Shown in pieces: positions 15,259-24,503 of a stretch of 64,000 nt of DNA (position 1 is the stretch's first letter; each line of letters starts with the position of its first letter). The DNA is from a virus. Under the pieces are notes generated by a model. It had not been told where the DNA came from. It ran no database searches and worked only from the letters and a program-made list of their open reading frames with translations. Made by a program: the position numbers and the translations under genes. Location: the IMG/VR virus record IMGVR_UViG_3300047470_000212, positions 43,081 through 107,080 of that record; one strand, written 5' to 3'.

Positions 15259-17240
15259 CAGGTGACCGCCATTCCCACGCGGGTGGCAGTGCTGAGCGTC
15301 GAGTTGGTAGTCGTGAGCACCTGAGATCCGTTCCGGTAGACCGTGATGTTGCTCCCGGAGTAGGCCACCGTGATGCGGTCGCCGTCCGAGAACGCCGTGG
15401 AGTAGTTGAGGGTCGTGGTCGCCACGCCCGCCTGGATGAGGTGGAGTGCCGTCCTCCCGGCCCGCCAGTAGTTGCTGGAGTCCTGGAGCCGGAAGACCAC
15501 ACCCTGCTTGAGGGTGTTGCCGGGGTTGGTCAGGAGGGTCCCCGCCACCGTGCCGTCAGCGTGGCCCGGGATCGTGGCGATCGACGCCGTTGCACCAACT
15601 GGGTACGCGCAGCCGCCCCCGTAGCCGCCGGAGGTCCACTGCCCAAGGGTCTCGGCCCAGGACGCGGCCCCGATGTCCGAGGTGCGGGTCGTCCAGTTCA
15701 CCCATCCCTGGGTGAAGGAGTCGAGCACGTTGTACGCGGGCAGGGCGTCGCTGTACAGCGAGGTGATCAGAGTTCCGTGGTTGTCGTAGTACTCGACGAA
15801 CGGGTACACGTTCACCTGCTCGCCGGAGTACGCCTGCGCGTAGCCGGACAGGCACATCTGCACGCGCTCGTCGTATCCCAGCGGCGTCCACTGTGCGTTC
15901 GCGGTAGGTGTGTCCGGCGGGGCGACGTTGATGCTCGCGGTGAGCGCCTGGTAGACGCGGCCGTGGAAGATGACGGAGTCGCCGGGCTGGTAGTAGGTGT
16001 CGTCGTCCCAGGACTGCCAGGTGTACGGCAGCGGGACGCCGAACAGGACCGGCTGCTGCGGGTCCATCGTCGCCTGCCCGGAGACGCGGCCGACGGAGCG
16101 CACGCCCATGGTGGCGACCGACCCACCGGAGTTGGTGTTACGCACCCACAGCGCGTTGCCCGCCTTGTCATCAGGGTTGGTTGGGTTCTGCACGCCGATG
16201 CCCACCAGGACGCCGTTGGTGCCCGGGGTGACGCCTGCGGTGAAGGAGATCTCTTCCCATCCGGCGACGTGTCCGTTGGCGTCGACCAGCGTGGAGTCTG
16301 TGCCGTACTGAACCACCGTCCAGTAGGCATTGGAGGAGTTGGTACCCGTAGGGATCTGGGAGGCACCGTAGGCGCCGCTGCTGCCCGCCTGGTAGAGGTA
16401 GGAGCCGAACTCAGCCTTGTCTCCGGCCGCATAGTTCACGCTCGCGTCCCACTGCGGGAAGGACGGGTGGTCGAAGTCCGCCTGGTCGTCGGAGAGCATG
16501 AGGTTGTAGCCGATGGACAGGTCGGCGTCGTAGCCGGTCGTCTCGGAGATGATGGACCTGATCTGCTCCAGGGTGCCCTTCTGGCGGCCGAGGGTCGCAG
16601 CGTCACGCACCCGCTGCCGGAAGAGGTAGGCCGGAGTGGACGCCTCGTACTCGATACCGAACTGCGTAGCCAACTGGGAGATGTTGTCGAAGCGGGTGCG
16701 CATCGCATCGTTGGTGTACCGGTTGGAGTCGTAGTACGACCTCACCATGTCGAAGCCGAACCCGAAGATCGACAGGAACGGATGCAGGAACGGGTTCAAG
16801 GTGTTGGAGTCGTCGGTGACGTTGTTGCCCGGCGCGATGTCGACCTTGTAGTGCTCGGGAACGAGCCCGTACAGGAGGTCGGTGTACCCGTTGTCCTTCG
16901 GCATGAGGCAGGACACTGTGCCCGCGCGGGACCACTGGCCGGACGCCTTGATGAAGATCGTGTAGTACAGCCAGTGCCCCCCGACCACGCCCCTGTCGAC
17001 GAACGACGTCGACTTGGATGTCTGGTCGAGCAGGACCTCTCCGTCGTTCTCGTTGACGGCCCAGCCGAACCTGTTGCGCAGTAGGCGCAGGTTGGTCCAC
17101 GAACCGGCTGGGGACGCCCAGTCGAGCAGCACGGTGGAGTAGTCGGCGGGCGTGGCTGTGAACGGGCTGACGTCGAACTCGGCCCGGATGTCCGTGCCGT
17201 ACTTCGAGAGCCCGTATTTGGAGACGCCGTATGTACCCAA
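15258..17240 (-). CDS. Tail tip/baseplate-fibre protein (P2 gpI-like middle domain)
   Basis: The protein has 660 residues. The N-terminal ~120 residues look FN3-like. The region ~135-250 (PEHYKVDIAPG ... LRQRVRDAATLGRQKGTLEQIRSIISETTGYDADL in outline) resembles phage tail protein I, which joins wedge and fibre. The C-terminal ~350 residues are beta-rich with a lectin-like ending. The TTG start (17240) lies 6 bases beyond the upstream stop. Confidence 0.7.
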   Translation of the reverse strand: MGTYGVSKYGLSKYGTDIRAEFDVSPFTATPADYSTVLLDWASPAGSWTNLRLLRNRFGWAVNENDGEVLLDQTSKSTSFVDRGVVGGHWLYYTIFIKASGQWSRAGTVSCLMPKDNGYTDLLYGLVPEHYKVDIAPGNNVTDDSNTLNPFLHPFLSIFGFGFDMVRSYYDSNRYTNDAMRTRFDNISQLATQFGIEYEASTPAYLFRQRVRDAATLGRQKGTLEQIRSIISETTGYDADLSIGYNLMLSDDQADFDHPSFPQWDASVNYAAGDKAEFGSYLYQAGSSGAYGASQIPTGTNSSNAYWTVVQYGTDSTLVDANGHVAGWEEISFTAGVTPGTNGVLVGIGVQNPTNPDDKAGNALWVRNTNSGGSVATMGVRSVGRVSGQATMDPQQPVLFGVPLPYTWQSWDDDTYYQPGDSVIFHGRVYQALTASINVAPPDTPTANAQWTPLGYDERVQMCLSGYAQAYSGEQVNVYPFVEYYDNHGTLITSLYSDALPAYNVLDSFTQGWVNWTTRTSDIGAASWAETLGQWTSGGYGGGCAYPVGATASIATIPGHADGTVAGTLLTNPGNTLKQGVVFRLQDSSNYWRAGRTALHLIQAGVATTTLNYSTAFSDGDRITVAYSGSNITVYRNGSQVLTTTNSTLSTATRVGMAVT

Positions 17241-17246
17241 GGCGGA

Positions 17247-17894
17247 TCACATCTCCCGGAGCATGGAGACGGAGAAATTGATCTCGTCCAGGGTGTAGGT
17301 CTTGCCACCGAAGGGGTTGCGCTCGATCATCTCGATCTTCTTGCCCGCGCTCACGGGGCCCTGCCAGAACGCCGTCGTGTGGCTGTAGCCGTTGAAGTTG
17401 TGCGTGACGGTGTGGCAGACGACGCGGCTACCGCCGACGGCGATGCCCAGCCAGCGCTCGGGGTCTTCGAGCAGGATCGTGCCTCGGCAGTACGCGGAGG
17501 CTAGCCACCAGCCGGTGCGGTTGGCGGTGACCGAGGAGCCGTTGAAGATGCCCTCGGGGTCGTTGGTCGCCGACGGCCTGGGGAACGGGATCGGCACGCG
17601 CTCGGCAGCGGCGGAGATGTGCGTCTTCACAGGCTTGAAGGTGTGCGAGGTCTTGGTCATGTAGCAGACGGGTATGCCCTTGCCGCGCTGGATGGAGTCG
17701 AGACGATCGGCGACCGAGGCCCACTTGTTCGTCTTCATCTTCAGCGTGGTGTCCTGGTGCGGGTTGATGCCCAGGGTCTGCTGCATGGCCAGCACTTCGT
17801 CTTGCAGGTTGTTCACGTGGGAGGCGTCGATATCCTCGACGAGGTTCTTGTGCGTCGTGAACGTCTTGTACTGGTGTGGGTAGACAGCGGCCAT
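17247..17894 (-). CDS. Minor tail protein, unknown fold
   Basis: A 215-residue protein. The N-terminal coiled segment (DIDASHVNNLQDEVLAMQQTLG) is typical of a fibre attachment helix, followed by a beta-rich domain. It is coupled by TAATG to the baseplate J gene. It is probably a fibre or fibre connector. Confidence 0.65.
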   Translation of the reverse strand: MAAVYPHQYKTFTTHKNLVEDIDASHVNNLQDEVLAMQQTLGINPHQDTTLKMKTNKWASVADRLDSIQRGKGIPVCYMTKTSHTFKPVKTHISAAAERVPIPFPRPSATNDPEGIFNGSSVTANRTGWWLASAYCRGTILLEDPERWLGIAVGGSRVVCHTVTHNFNGYSHTTAFWQGPVSAGKKIEMIERNPFGGKTYTLDEINFSVSMLREM

Positions 17895-19366
17895 TAGCCG
17901 ATCCCTCCGGTCATGGTGATGTTGGAGATGTTTCCGACCTTCGGGATCTCCCAGGCGCGGAAGACAACGTCGGCTGTGCCGGTCTGCGCGGCGTCCGCGC
18001 GGGCGATCATGGGGATGTCGACGTAGCGCACGCCGTCCACCGCGAGCAGGGCCTTGTAGAAGTCGCTGAGGGTCATCCGCATACCGAAGTCGACGTTGGC
18101 GAATCCGAGCATGTTCTTCAGGGCCTGCTGCACGTCGTAGAGGACCGAGGCCCTGGAGTAGCGGGGCCAGCACTCGACGGTGATGGGCTTGGTGGACGAG
18201 CCGACGTTCACGCTGACCACGGATGGGCCTGCCACGGTGACTGTGGAGCCCGCCAGGGCCTTGGCCTGGAGGGTGGCCTGCACGTTGTTCAGGGTCGTTG
18301 TGTTGGGCTGTCCGCCGTCCGCTCCGATGACGTACACGGAGACGCTGGTGTAGGTCGAGGCGACGGCGTTGGCCCGGACGATGCCGGGAAGGGTCAGTGC
18401 CAGGTCGGAGAAGTCCCGGAGGGTGACGCAGCGGTCCTGACTGCGGAAGATTCGCGGCGCGTTGGCCCTGATCTGATCGTTGGTCTCGGGGTCTGCACCG
18501 CCGGACATGGCCGAGGAGATCGCCGTGCCGCTGGAGTTCTGGGCGATGGTGACGCCGGGCAGGTTCGAGGAGGCGAGGGCGTTGACCACGCCCGCGTTGA
18601 CGTTTCCGATCGTGCCGCCACCGACGCGGTAGGTCGCGTAGATGGTCAACTGACTGTTGGGGATGGCGCCGTTGATGTTGTCGCCGAAGCGGATCCACGC
18701 TGCGCCGGAGTCGTCCAGGAACGTCGTGAACACCTTGTCTTCGGGGTCGGCGTCCACCAGGTAGTTGATGTAGGTCCACTCGGTCGCGGCGTTGACGTCG
18801 TCCACGAAGACCTGCACGGTGCCGTTGATGACGGGCACGTCCGGCAGCCGGAACTCCTGCACGGGCAGGCCCGAGCTGGTGCCAACGTTGACCTGGCTGC
18901 GGGTGACTCCCTGGGTGACCGGGACTGTGGCCTTGCCACCGTTGACCGGCACCAGGATGTCGGAGTCGGTCTCGTAGGTGACCGGGCTGTCGATGGTGTC
19001 GATGTAGTCGGTGACGACCTGAGTGCCCGCAGGCACCAGGACAGCCGGTCCGGGGTTGGACGTCTGGAAGGTGACCGTGCCAGTGGCCGGGACACCGTTG
19101 CTCGGGGTGTAGCCGAGCAGGTCCGCAATCTGGAGCAGGGACAGGCGCTGGGTCGCGGTCGGCAGGAAGGCCTCCTGCTGGAGCCGGTCACCGTAGTAGG
19201 AGAGGCTGTCCCCGAGGTAGGAGAACAGCTCGACCATGAGCACGCCGAAGTCGCCCTCCGAGCCAGGTACCCACTGCGGGAAGGCTCGGGCGGCGTAGTC
19301 CAGCAGGGAGGCCTTGAAGCCCTCGTAATCCCGACTGGTGTAGTCGATAGCCGGTACGTCAGCCAC
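17894..19366 (-). CDS. Baseplate J-like protein (gp47/gpJ family)
   Basis: The protein has 490 residues. The N-terminus (IDYTSRDYEGFKASLLDYA...GSEGDFGVLMVELFSYLGDSLSYYGDRLQQEAFLPTA in outline) and the later GGADPETNDQIRANAPR region are hallmarks of baseplate wedge proteins of the gpJ/gp47 family. It forms the wedge ring with the gp25-like protein encoded just upstream. Confidence 0.92.
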   Translation of the reverse strand: MADVPAIDYTSRDYEGFKASLLDYAARAFPQWVPGSEGDFGVLMVELFSYLGDSLSYYGDRLQQEAFLPTATQRLSLLQIADLLGYTPSNGVPATGTVTFQTSNPGPAVLVPAGTQVVTDYIDTIDSPVTYETDSDILVPVNGGKATVPVTQGVTRSQVNVGTSSGLPVQEFRLPDVPVINGTVQVFVDDVNAATEWTYINYLVDADPEDKVFTTFLDDSGAAWIRFGDNINGAIPNSQLTIYATYRVGGGTIGNVNAGVVNALASSNLPGVTIAQNSSGTAISSAMSGGADPETNDQIRANAPRIFRSQDRCVTLRDFSDLALTLPGIVRANAVASTYTSVSVYVIGADGGQPNTTTLNNVQATLQAKALAGSTVTVAGPSVVSVNVGSSTKPITVECWPRYSRASVLYDVQQALKNMLGFANVDFGMRMTLSDFYKALLAVDGVRYVDIPMIARADAAQTGTADVVFRAWEIPKVGNISNITMTGGIG

Positions 19367-19778
19367 TGATGACCTCGCTTACGGTGCCGCCCACACGCAC
19401 CACAGCGGTGTTGGTCTGGAGCGACAGGCTGGATGGGGACGCCCCGGCCTCGCGGCGCATGTAGTCGACCTCGATACGGGCGAGCGACATCTGGGAGGCA
19501 TCAGGGATAGGGGTGGCCCTCTGGAGGAGCACACCGGGCTCGTACCGGTCGAATGCAGAGGTCACGGCACGGCTGATTTCCTGCGCGACAAAGGTCGCGT
19601 CAGGGTCGAAAAGCAGATCGGCCACCGGGACTCCATAGTCCGGGAGCATGACCCGCTCCCCCGGCTGCGTGCCGACGAGCGCATTGACATGCTGGGCGAT
19701 CTGCCTGTCGGGATTCGTCTCGACGGCGATTTTCCCGTCGGACGCAAGTCGAAATGGAACTGCAATCTCGGTAGGCAT
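19359..19778 (-). CDS. Baseplate wedge protein, GPW/gp25 family
   Basis: A 139-residue protein of normal family size. It has the family core: IAQHVNALVGTQPGERVMLPDYG followed by a helix and IEVDY strand. It is the sheath-nucleating wedge component, partner of the J-like protein. Its start codon lies in one arm of a perfect 23-bp inverted repeat, with the likely ribosome site GGGAG in the loop. This is highly unusual and may control translation. Confidence 0.88.
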   Translation of the reverse strand: MPTEIAVPFRLASDGKIAVETNPDRQIAQHVNALVGTQPGERVMLPDYGVPVADLLFDPDATFVAQEISRAVTSAFDRYEPGVLLQRATPIPDASQMSLARIEVDYMRREAGASPSSLSLQTNTAVVRVGGTVSEVISG

Positions 19779-19819
19779 GCTTGCATTCTCCCAGGAATGC
19801 CTACCGAGATTGCAGTTCC
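19756..19819. repeat. Perfect 23-bp inverted repeat over the gp25-like start
   Basis: Arms at 19756-19778 and 19797-19819 are perfect complements with an 18-base loop. The left arm is the first codons of the gp25-like gene, and the right arm is an inverted copy of them. In the minus-strand RNA the loop presents TCCTGGGAGAATGCAAGC, containing the Shine-Dalgarno, while the ATG is at the stem. It looks like an inverted duplication. Confidence 0.9.
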
Positions 19820-19828
19820 GTTCTCAGA

Positions 19829-20128
19829 TCAGAAGCCGGGGAACGCTACCTGCCCGTCGGCCAGCACCTGGTCGTTCTGTGCGGCGACGTCTACGTCTAT
19901 CTGGTGCCTGGCGGCGTTGTAGTCCTGGGCGGCCTGGTTGTAGAGCGGCGAGGCAGCGTTCTGGTTCACGTTCTGCTCCCACGACAGCCAGTTGTCCCTG
20001 ACGTAGGACTTGAACGCGTACTCCAGGAGTTCCTGGTCGCCCAACTGAGAGTCGACGTAGATGCCGTGGAAGGACGCTGCTACTCGGGGCCAGAATTCGT
20101 CGGGAATAGAGATCGTGATGTCGGTCAT
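19829..20128 (-). CDS. Small baseplate-region protein
   Basis: A 99-residue helical protein (MTDITISIPDEFWPRVAASFHG...). The opening resembles small phage proteins with an IPDE(F/Y) amphipathic start. Gln-, Asn- and Ala-rich helices follow. It lies between the fibre fusion and gp25. Function unknown. Confidence 0.65.
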   Translation of the reverse strand: MTDITISIPDEFWPRVAASFHGIYVDSQLGDQELLEYAFKSYVRDNWLSWEQNVNQNAASPLYNQAAQDYNAARHQIDVDVAAQNDQVLADGQVAFPGF

Positions 20129-20144
20129 TAAAGGGACGTCCTCA

Positions 20145-23100
20145 CTACTTTGTGTACGTGATTTTGAGTTGCGGCGGGTGGCTGTCTCCGACACCGCTGA
20201 AGATGCCGTAGTAAGTCTTGTCGGTGCTGGAGCCGAGATCTCCACCGAGCGTGATTCCACGATACGGGGTAGCGGAGTTCCAACCTGAATTCCAGGACGA
20301 CGGCAAAGTAACCCACTTGCCTGCACCAACCGGCCACGATGAAACGGTCAGGTTGTTGCTGGAGGCCATTCCGGACGCAACGCCAGTCTGGGTGTGCACA
20401 CCGATATGCGCGGTACCGCCACCGTTGTAATACCAGTGGCTGGCGTAGAGGTAGATCTCGACCTTGGAGACCTTCGCCGTGGAGCCCATGTCTGTGAACG
20501 GCTGGGTACCGAATCCGACCATCGACTTCTGGGTGCCCCAGGTTCCGGAGTAGTAGCCCTGGTACATCGTGCCGTCGGTGTTACCTGCGTTACCGAATCG
20601 CCGGGACCACACCGCGTTGTAGGTCTTGGTGTACGTCTTCGTCGCGGTGACCGCAGCGCCGCCCGTGTTGTAGACGCCGCCCTCGGGTACGGCCGGGCCG
20701 ATGTCCTCGACGTAGAAGTCCGAGGACTGCGCGGGGCTGTAGTTGCGCAGACCCCAGCCGGTGGCATTGCCCGAGTGGATGGCCCCTACCCACAGGATCC
20801 GGTGATCGCCTGGAGCCAGGGCCGTGTTCGACGCGTAGAGACCGCCTGCGTCGGACGAGCACACGATGATGCCCTCGACCACGCACGTGCCATCCGAGCC
20901 CGCGCCGTCGTAGAACATGCCCATGTTTCGAGCAATGGTCGTGTCAGTGACCTTCGGGCTTACCCCGTTTGGGTTGATGGTCGTGCATCCGTTAAGAACC
21001 GTCGTCGTGCCGGAGGCGTTCACGTACGTCTCCAACTCCTGCACACCGGTCCCGCCGTTGAGGTCGAACTGCGACCGGGCGACGATGCGGTACATCCGTC
21101 CCTCGACGGCCGTGAAGGCCAGCTCGATGATGCCCGTGTCGGTGGTGTAGTAGGTCGTGGCTGTGGGTCTTCCCGTCCACCCTCGCTCGTAGGTGACCAT
21201 TCCCCATGGCAGGTTCCACAGCAGGTCGGAGAGTTCCTTGCCCTGGTACCAAATCTGACCGATGGGGTCGTCGCTGGCCGTGCCGACAGGTCGCTGCGGG
21301 GTCCATAGGGAGTTGAAGGTGCCGACACCGTTGGAGTCGATGGCCGCCGCACCGCCTGCGAATGTCGCGTGGGCGTTGTCCGTGGTCATCTCGGTGGCCA
21401 GCGTGCCGTCCGGCCCGTACAGGCGCAGGCCGCCAGCGGAGATGTCGGTGGCGCCGTAGCCCTCGCGCATGACGATGACGTCGTCCACGCAGATGTACGA
21501 GAACGCGGTGGTCGAGAGACCGTAGGAGCCTGGGTTCAACTGCTGGAAGGAGACGCGGCCCCACACCGCACCGGTCGGGATGGTGACCTCGAAGATGTCC
21601 TCGGTGTACGAGGCGGCGTTGTACGTGATGTCGTTGACGCCCGCCATCTGGTCGGTCCAGGTGACGTTGTCCGGGCTGGTCTCAAAGGTGACGTGTAGGT
21701 GGCCGATGCCGTAGTACCAGTACCGGAGCATGTAGGTCTCGGCCGCGACGACCGGGAAGGCGTTGCTGGTGACGGTCGCGGTGCCGGTGTTCTTCACTCC
21801 CAGGGCCGCCTTGCCCTGGCCGGAGCGCGCGGGGTAACCGCCCTGGGCAATCTCAATCTTGGCCGCTGTGGTGGCCAGAGTGCTGTCGCTCTGGGTGAGG
21901 GTCCAGCCGGTGCGGGAGGTGTCCTCGAAGCCGCCGTTGGTCACCAGGTTGCCGGAGACCGCACCGAGGGAGATGTGCTGGGCGTTGACGTTGCCCAGGT
22001 TGATGTTGCTGGAGCCCACCTGCCCCGTCTCGACGACCTCGATGGTGAAGATGTCGAGTTCGGCGGTGCCTGTGCCACCCGAGTAGTTGAGGTACAGGCA
22101 GGGGCTGATGTACTTCACGTTCTGGTGAAGCCTCATGGGCGAGGTCGGGTTGGGGTTGGGACCAGCGTCTCCGGTCGCGGCCGTGCCCTTGATATATCCG
22201 GTGTACGTAATCCACCCGGAGCCTGTGGTCAGGGGTGTGGCCCTCACGGCTGCGTAGGCCTGGCTGCCGGTGCTGTTGGCGCCGGAGATGTTGACGAGGG
22301 TCACACCGTCGGCTGCGATGCCTGTGACACCTGCGTAGACGGTCTGGTTGGTGCCTGGGGTGGAGTTGTCGACGGTCTGCCGCACCCGGGCGGTAACGCG
22401 GTAGGTCACCCCCGGGTCGAAGGGTATGAGCAGGTCCGGCCGACGGGCGCCCTGGATGTATCCGACGCAACGCATGACAGTCCCGCCGGAGGCTGCGTCG
22501 CTGACGCTGACGGTGGTCATGGTGCCGGTACCGGATGGGCCGTTGACCCACTTGCTCGCCGAGTTGCCGAAGTCGTAGAACTTCTGGCCGACGGTGCCCT
22601 GGAGTCCGGCACTGAGTTTATCGACGGTCAGCGTCCCGGCCTTGATGCTTGCGGCGTCCAGGTTGGTCACGCTGACCAGGCTGGCGTCGATGGTGCCGGT
22701 CTTGATCGAGCCGCCGCTGATCGTGGTCGTGGTCGGGATGGTTCCGTTGCTCAACTGCCCGGCGGGTACGCTGACCCCCGCGCCAATGGAGCCGGTGACT
22801 GTGCCCGCGTTCGTGGCGGTGGTCGCGGAGGTAGCCGAGGTGGCGGCCGGTACGGTGCCGGTGACCTGGGTGCCTGGGACGGCGACTCCGGCGCCGAGAG
22901 ATCCCGTGACGGTCCCTGCGCTGGTTGCCGAGGTAGCCGTGCCTGCCGTGGTCGCACTGGCGACCGGGCCGCTTACGTTCCCACCACCGATGACGAGGTT
23001 GGTCGCGTCGATCTGGGTAGCCGTCAACTTACCGACGGTGATCTTGCTGGCGTCGATGCTGGCGATGACACCGCTCTGGGCCGTGATCGTTCCGGCCGCC

Positions 23101-24503
23101 ATCTGGTTGGCCGTGATCGTGTTCGCCGCGATCTGGTTGGCCGTGATGGTGTTGGCTGCCAGCCGGTCGCCCGTGATGGACCCGGCCAGGATCTGCGTGG
23201 CGGTGAGCGTCCCCGAGGTGATCTTCGAGGCGTCCAGCGATCCGGTCGCGATGCGTGCAGCGTTGAGCGTGCCAGCGTTGATCTTGCCTGCGTCAAGGTT
23301 GGCGATCTTGGCGTTGTTGATGGCGGCGTCGGCGATCTGAGCGGTGCCGACTGCGAGGTTGGCGATCTTCGCCGTGCCGATCGTGGCGTCGGCGATCTGC
23401 GCGCCGGTTACGGCGTTGTTGGCGATGTTGATCGTGCCGACGGCCAGGGCGGCCAGCTTCCCGGCTTCGATCGCACCGTTGGCAACGGCCTGCGCTGTCA
23501 CCGCGTTGGCGGCCAGCTTGGTGTCGTCGATGGCGCCGACCGCGATCTTCGCTGCGGTCAGTTGGCCGTCGAGGATGTCCTGTGCGACGGCCTGCTTGGG
23601 GGTGTCCGAGGCGTATCCGGACGGTGCCGAGGCGACGCCCACCTTGGAGTAGGCGACCAGCCGGTAGTAGTAGGCGTTGCCGTAGTTCTGTATGGAGTCG
23701 TAGGTGAAGTCAGCGCCGCGCAGTGTGGCGACGGTGACCGGGTTGGAAAACGCCGTGACGGTGTCCCGCTGCACCTGGACGCGGTCGAAGATGGCGGGCA
23801 TGGCTGTACCGGTGGTGTCCAGGCCGTTCCACGTGACGCGCAGGCCTCCGAGCACGCCGACGACAGTCGGAGTGGACGGGACCGGAGGAGGCGTCGTCGA
23901 GGATGCGGTGACGATGTTCGCGGTCGCCCAGAGAGAGGCGTTACCGCTGGTGTCGATGGCCTGGGCGCGGACGTAAAGAGTCCGCCCGGTATGAAGTCCG
24001 TCGTAGACGATGAGGGTGTCTTCGGTGGCTGACCCGCCAGCCCAGTTCGTGCCGTCGTAGGAGGTCTGCACGAGGTAGTGCGACATGTCGGTGAGGGTGG
24101 TGCCGTCCTGGTTCTCCGTCGGTGCGGTCCACATCGCCGTCACGCTGGCCGAGGTGTCGCCCTCGGCGGTGACGTGCTGAACGGTGGTCAGGGAGAGGGC
24201 GGTCGGTTCCTTGGGAGGGAGGACGTCGGTGCCGTCGGTCGGCAGTTCGTCGACCTGGTCCTGGACCTCCTTGATGCCCAGCGGTGCATAGACCGGCCTG
24301 GTGATGTCACCGCCGGAGAACTGCACCCACACCGACTGGCCGACGGGCGGCACGGTATTGGTGGGCGAGGACGGAACCGACCAGGCGCTCTCCGCATTGC
24401 CCAGAACCTGCGGGATCAGCAGAGTGACCCGGGCCTCGTTCAGAGGGTCCTGGTTATTGGCGACGCTCGCCCGGTACATGCCCAAAATGGGCTCAGCCGA
24501 CAT
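20145..24503 (-). CDS. Spike-fibre fusion: OB-fold baseplate spike, FN3, repeat shaft, glycan-binding domains
   Basis: The protein has 1452 residues. Residues ~5-90 (GMYRASVANNQDP...VTLLIPQVLG ... GQSVWVQFSGGD) look like the gpV/gp5 OB-fold of a central spike. Residues ~105-310 contain two FN3-like domains. Residues ~315-620 are a long imperfect repeat (GTINIANNAVTGAQIADATI, GSLDASKITSGTLTATQILA) expected to form a beta-helical or trimeric shaft. Carbohydrate-binding jelly-rolls follow (~850-1010), then a beta-rich C-terminal domain. It fuses functions usually split between spike and fibre. One CTTCATAC lies in FN3 (DGLHTGRT). Confidence 0.75.
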   Translation of the reverse strand: MSAEPILGMYRASVANNQDPLNEARVTLLIPQVLGNAESAWSVPSSPTNTVPPVGQSVWVQFSGGDITRPVYAPLGIKEVQDQVDELPTDGTDVLPPKEPTALSLTTVQHVTAEGDTSASVTAMWTAPTENQDGTTLTDMSHYLVQTSYDGTNWAGGSATEDTLIVYDGLHTGRTLYVRAQAIDTSGNASLWATANIVTASSTTPPPVPSTPTVVGVLGGLRVTWNGLDTTGTAMPAIFDRVQVQRDTVTAFSNPVTVATLRGADFTYDSIQNYGNAYYYRLVAYSKVGVASAPSGYASDTPKQAVAQDILDGQLTAAKIAVGAIDDTKLAANAVTAQAVANGAIEAGKLAALAVGTINIANNAVTGAQIADATIGTAKIANLAVGTAQIADAAINNAKIANLDAGKINAGTLNAARIATGSLDASKITSGTLTATQILAGSITGDRLAANTITANQIAANTITANQMAAGTITAQSGVIASIDASKITVGKLTATQIDATNLVIGGGNVSGPVASATTAGTATSATSAGTVTGSLGAGVAVPGTQVTGTVPAATSATSATTATNAGTVTGSIGAGVSVPAGQLSNGTIPTTTTISGGSIKTGTIDASLVSVTNLDAASIKAGTLTVDKLSAGLQGTVGQKFYDFGNSASKWVNGPSGTGTMTTVSVSDAASGGTVMRCVGYIQGARRPDLLIPFDPGVTYRVTARVRQTVDNSTPGTNQTVYAGVTGIAADGVTLVNISGANSTGSQAYAAVRATPLTTGSGWITYTGYIKGTAATGDAGPNPNPTSPMRLHQNVKYISPCLYLNYSGGTGTAELDIFTIEVVETGQVGSSNINLGNVNAQHISLGAVSGNLVTNGGFEDTSRTGWTLTQSDSTLATTAAKIEIAQGGYPARSGQGKAALGVKNTGTATVTSNAFPVVAAETYMLRYWYYGIGHLHVTFETSPDNVTWTDQMAGVNDITYNAASYTEDIFEVTIPTGAVWGRVSFQQLNPGSYGLSTTAFSYICVDDVIVMREGYGATDISAGGLRLYGPDGTLATEMTTDNAHATFAGGAAAIDSNGVGTFNSLWTPQRPVGTASDDPIGQIWYQGKELSDLLWNLPWGMVTYERGWTGRPTATTYYTTDTGIIELAFTAVEGRMYRIVARSQFDLNGGTGVQELETYVNASGTTTVLNGCTTINPNGVSPKVTDTTIARNMGMFYDGAGSDGTCVVEGIIVCSSDAGGLYASNTALAPGDHRILWVGAIHSGNATGWGLRNYSPAQSSDFYVEDIGPAVPEGGVYNTGGAAVTATKTYTKTYNAVWSRRFGNAGNTDGTMYQGYYSGTWGTQKSMVGFGTQPFTDMGSTAKVSKVEIYLYASHWYYNGGGTAHIGVHTQTGVASGMASSNNLTVSSWPVGAGKWVTLPSSWNSGWNSATPYRGITLGGDLGSSTDKTYYGIFSGVGDSHPPQLKITYTK

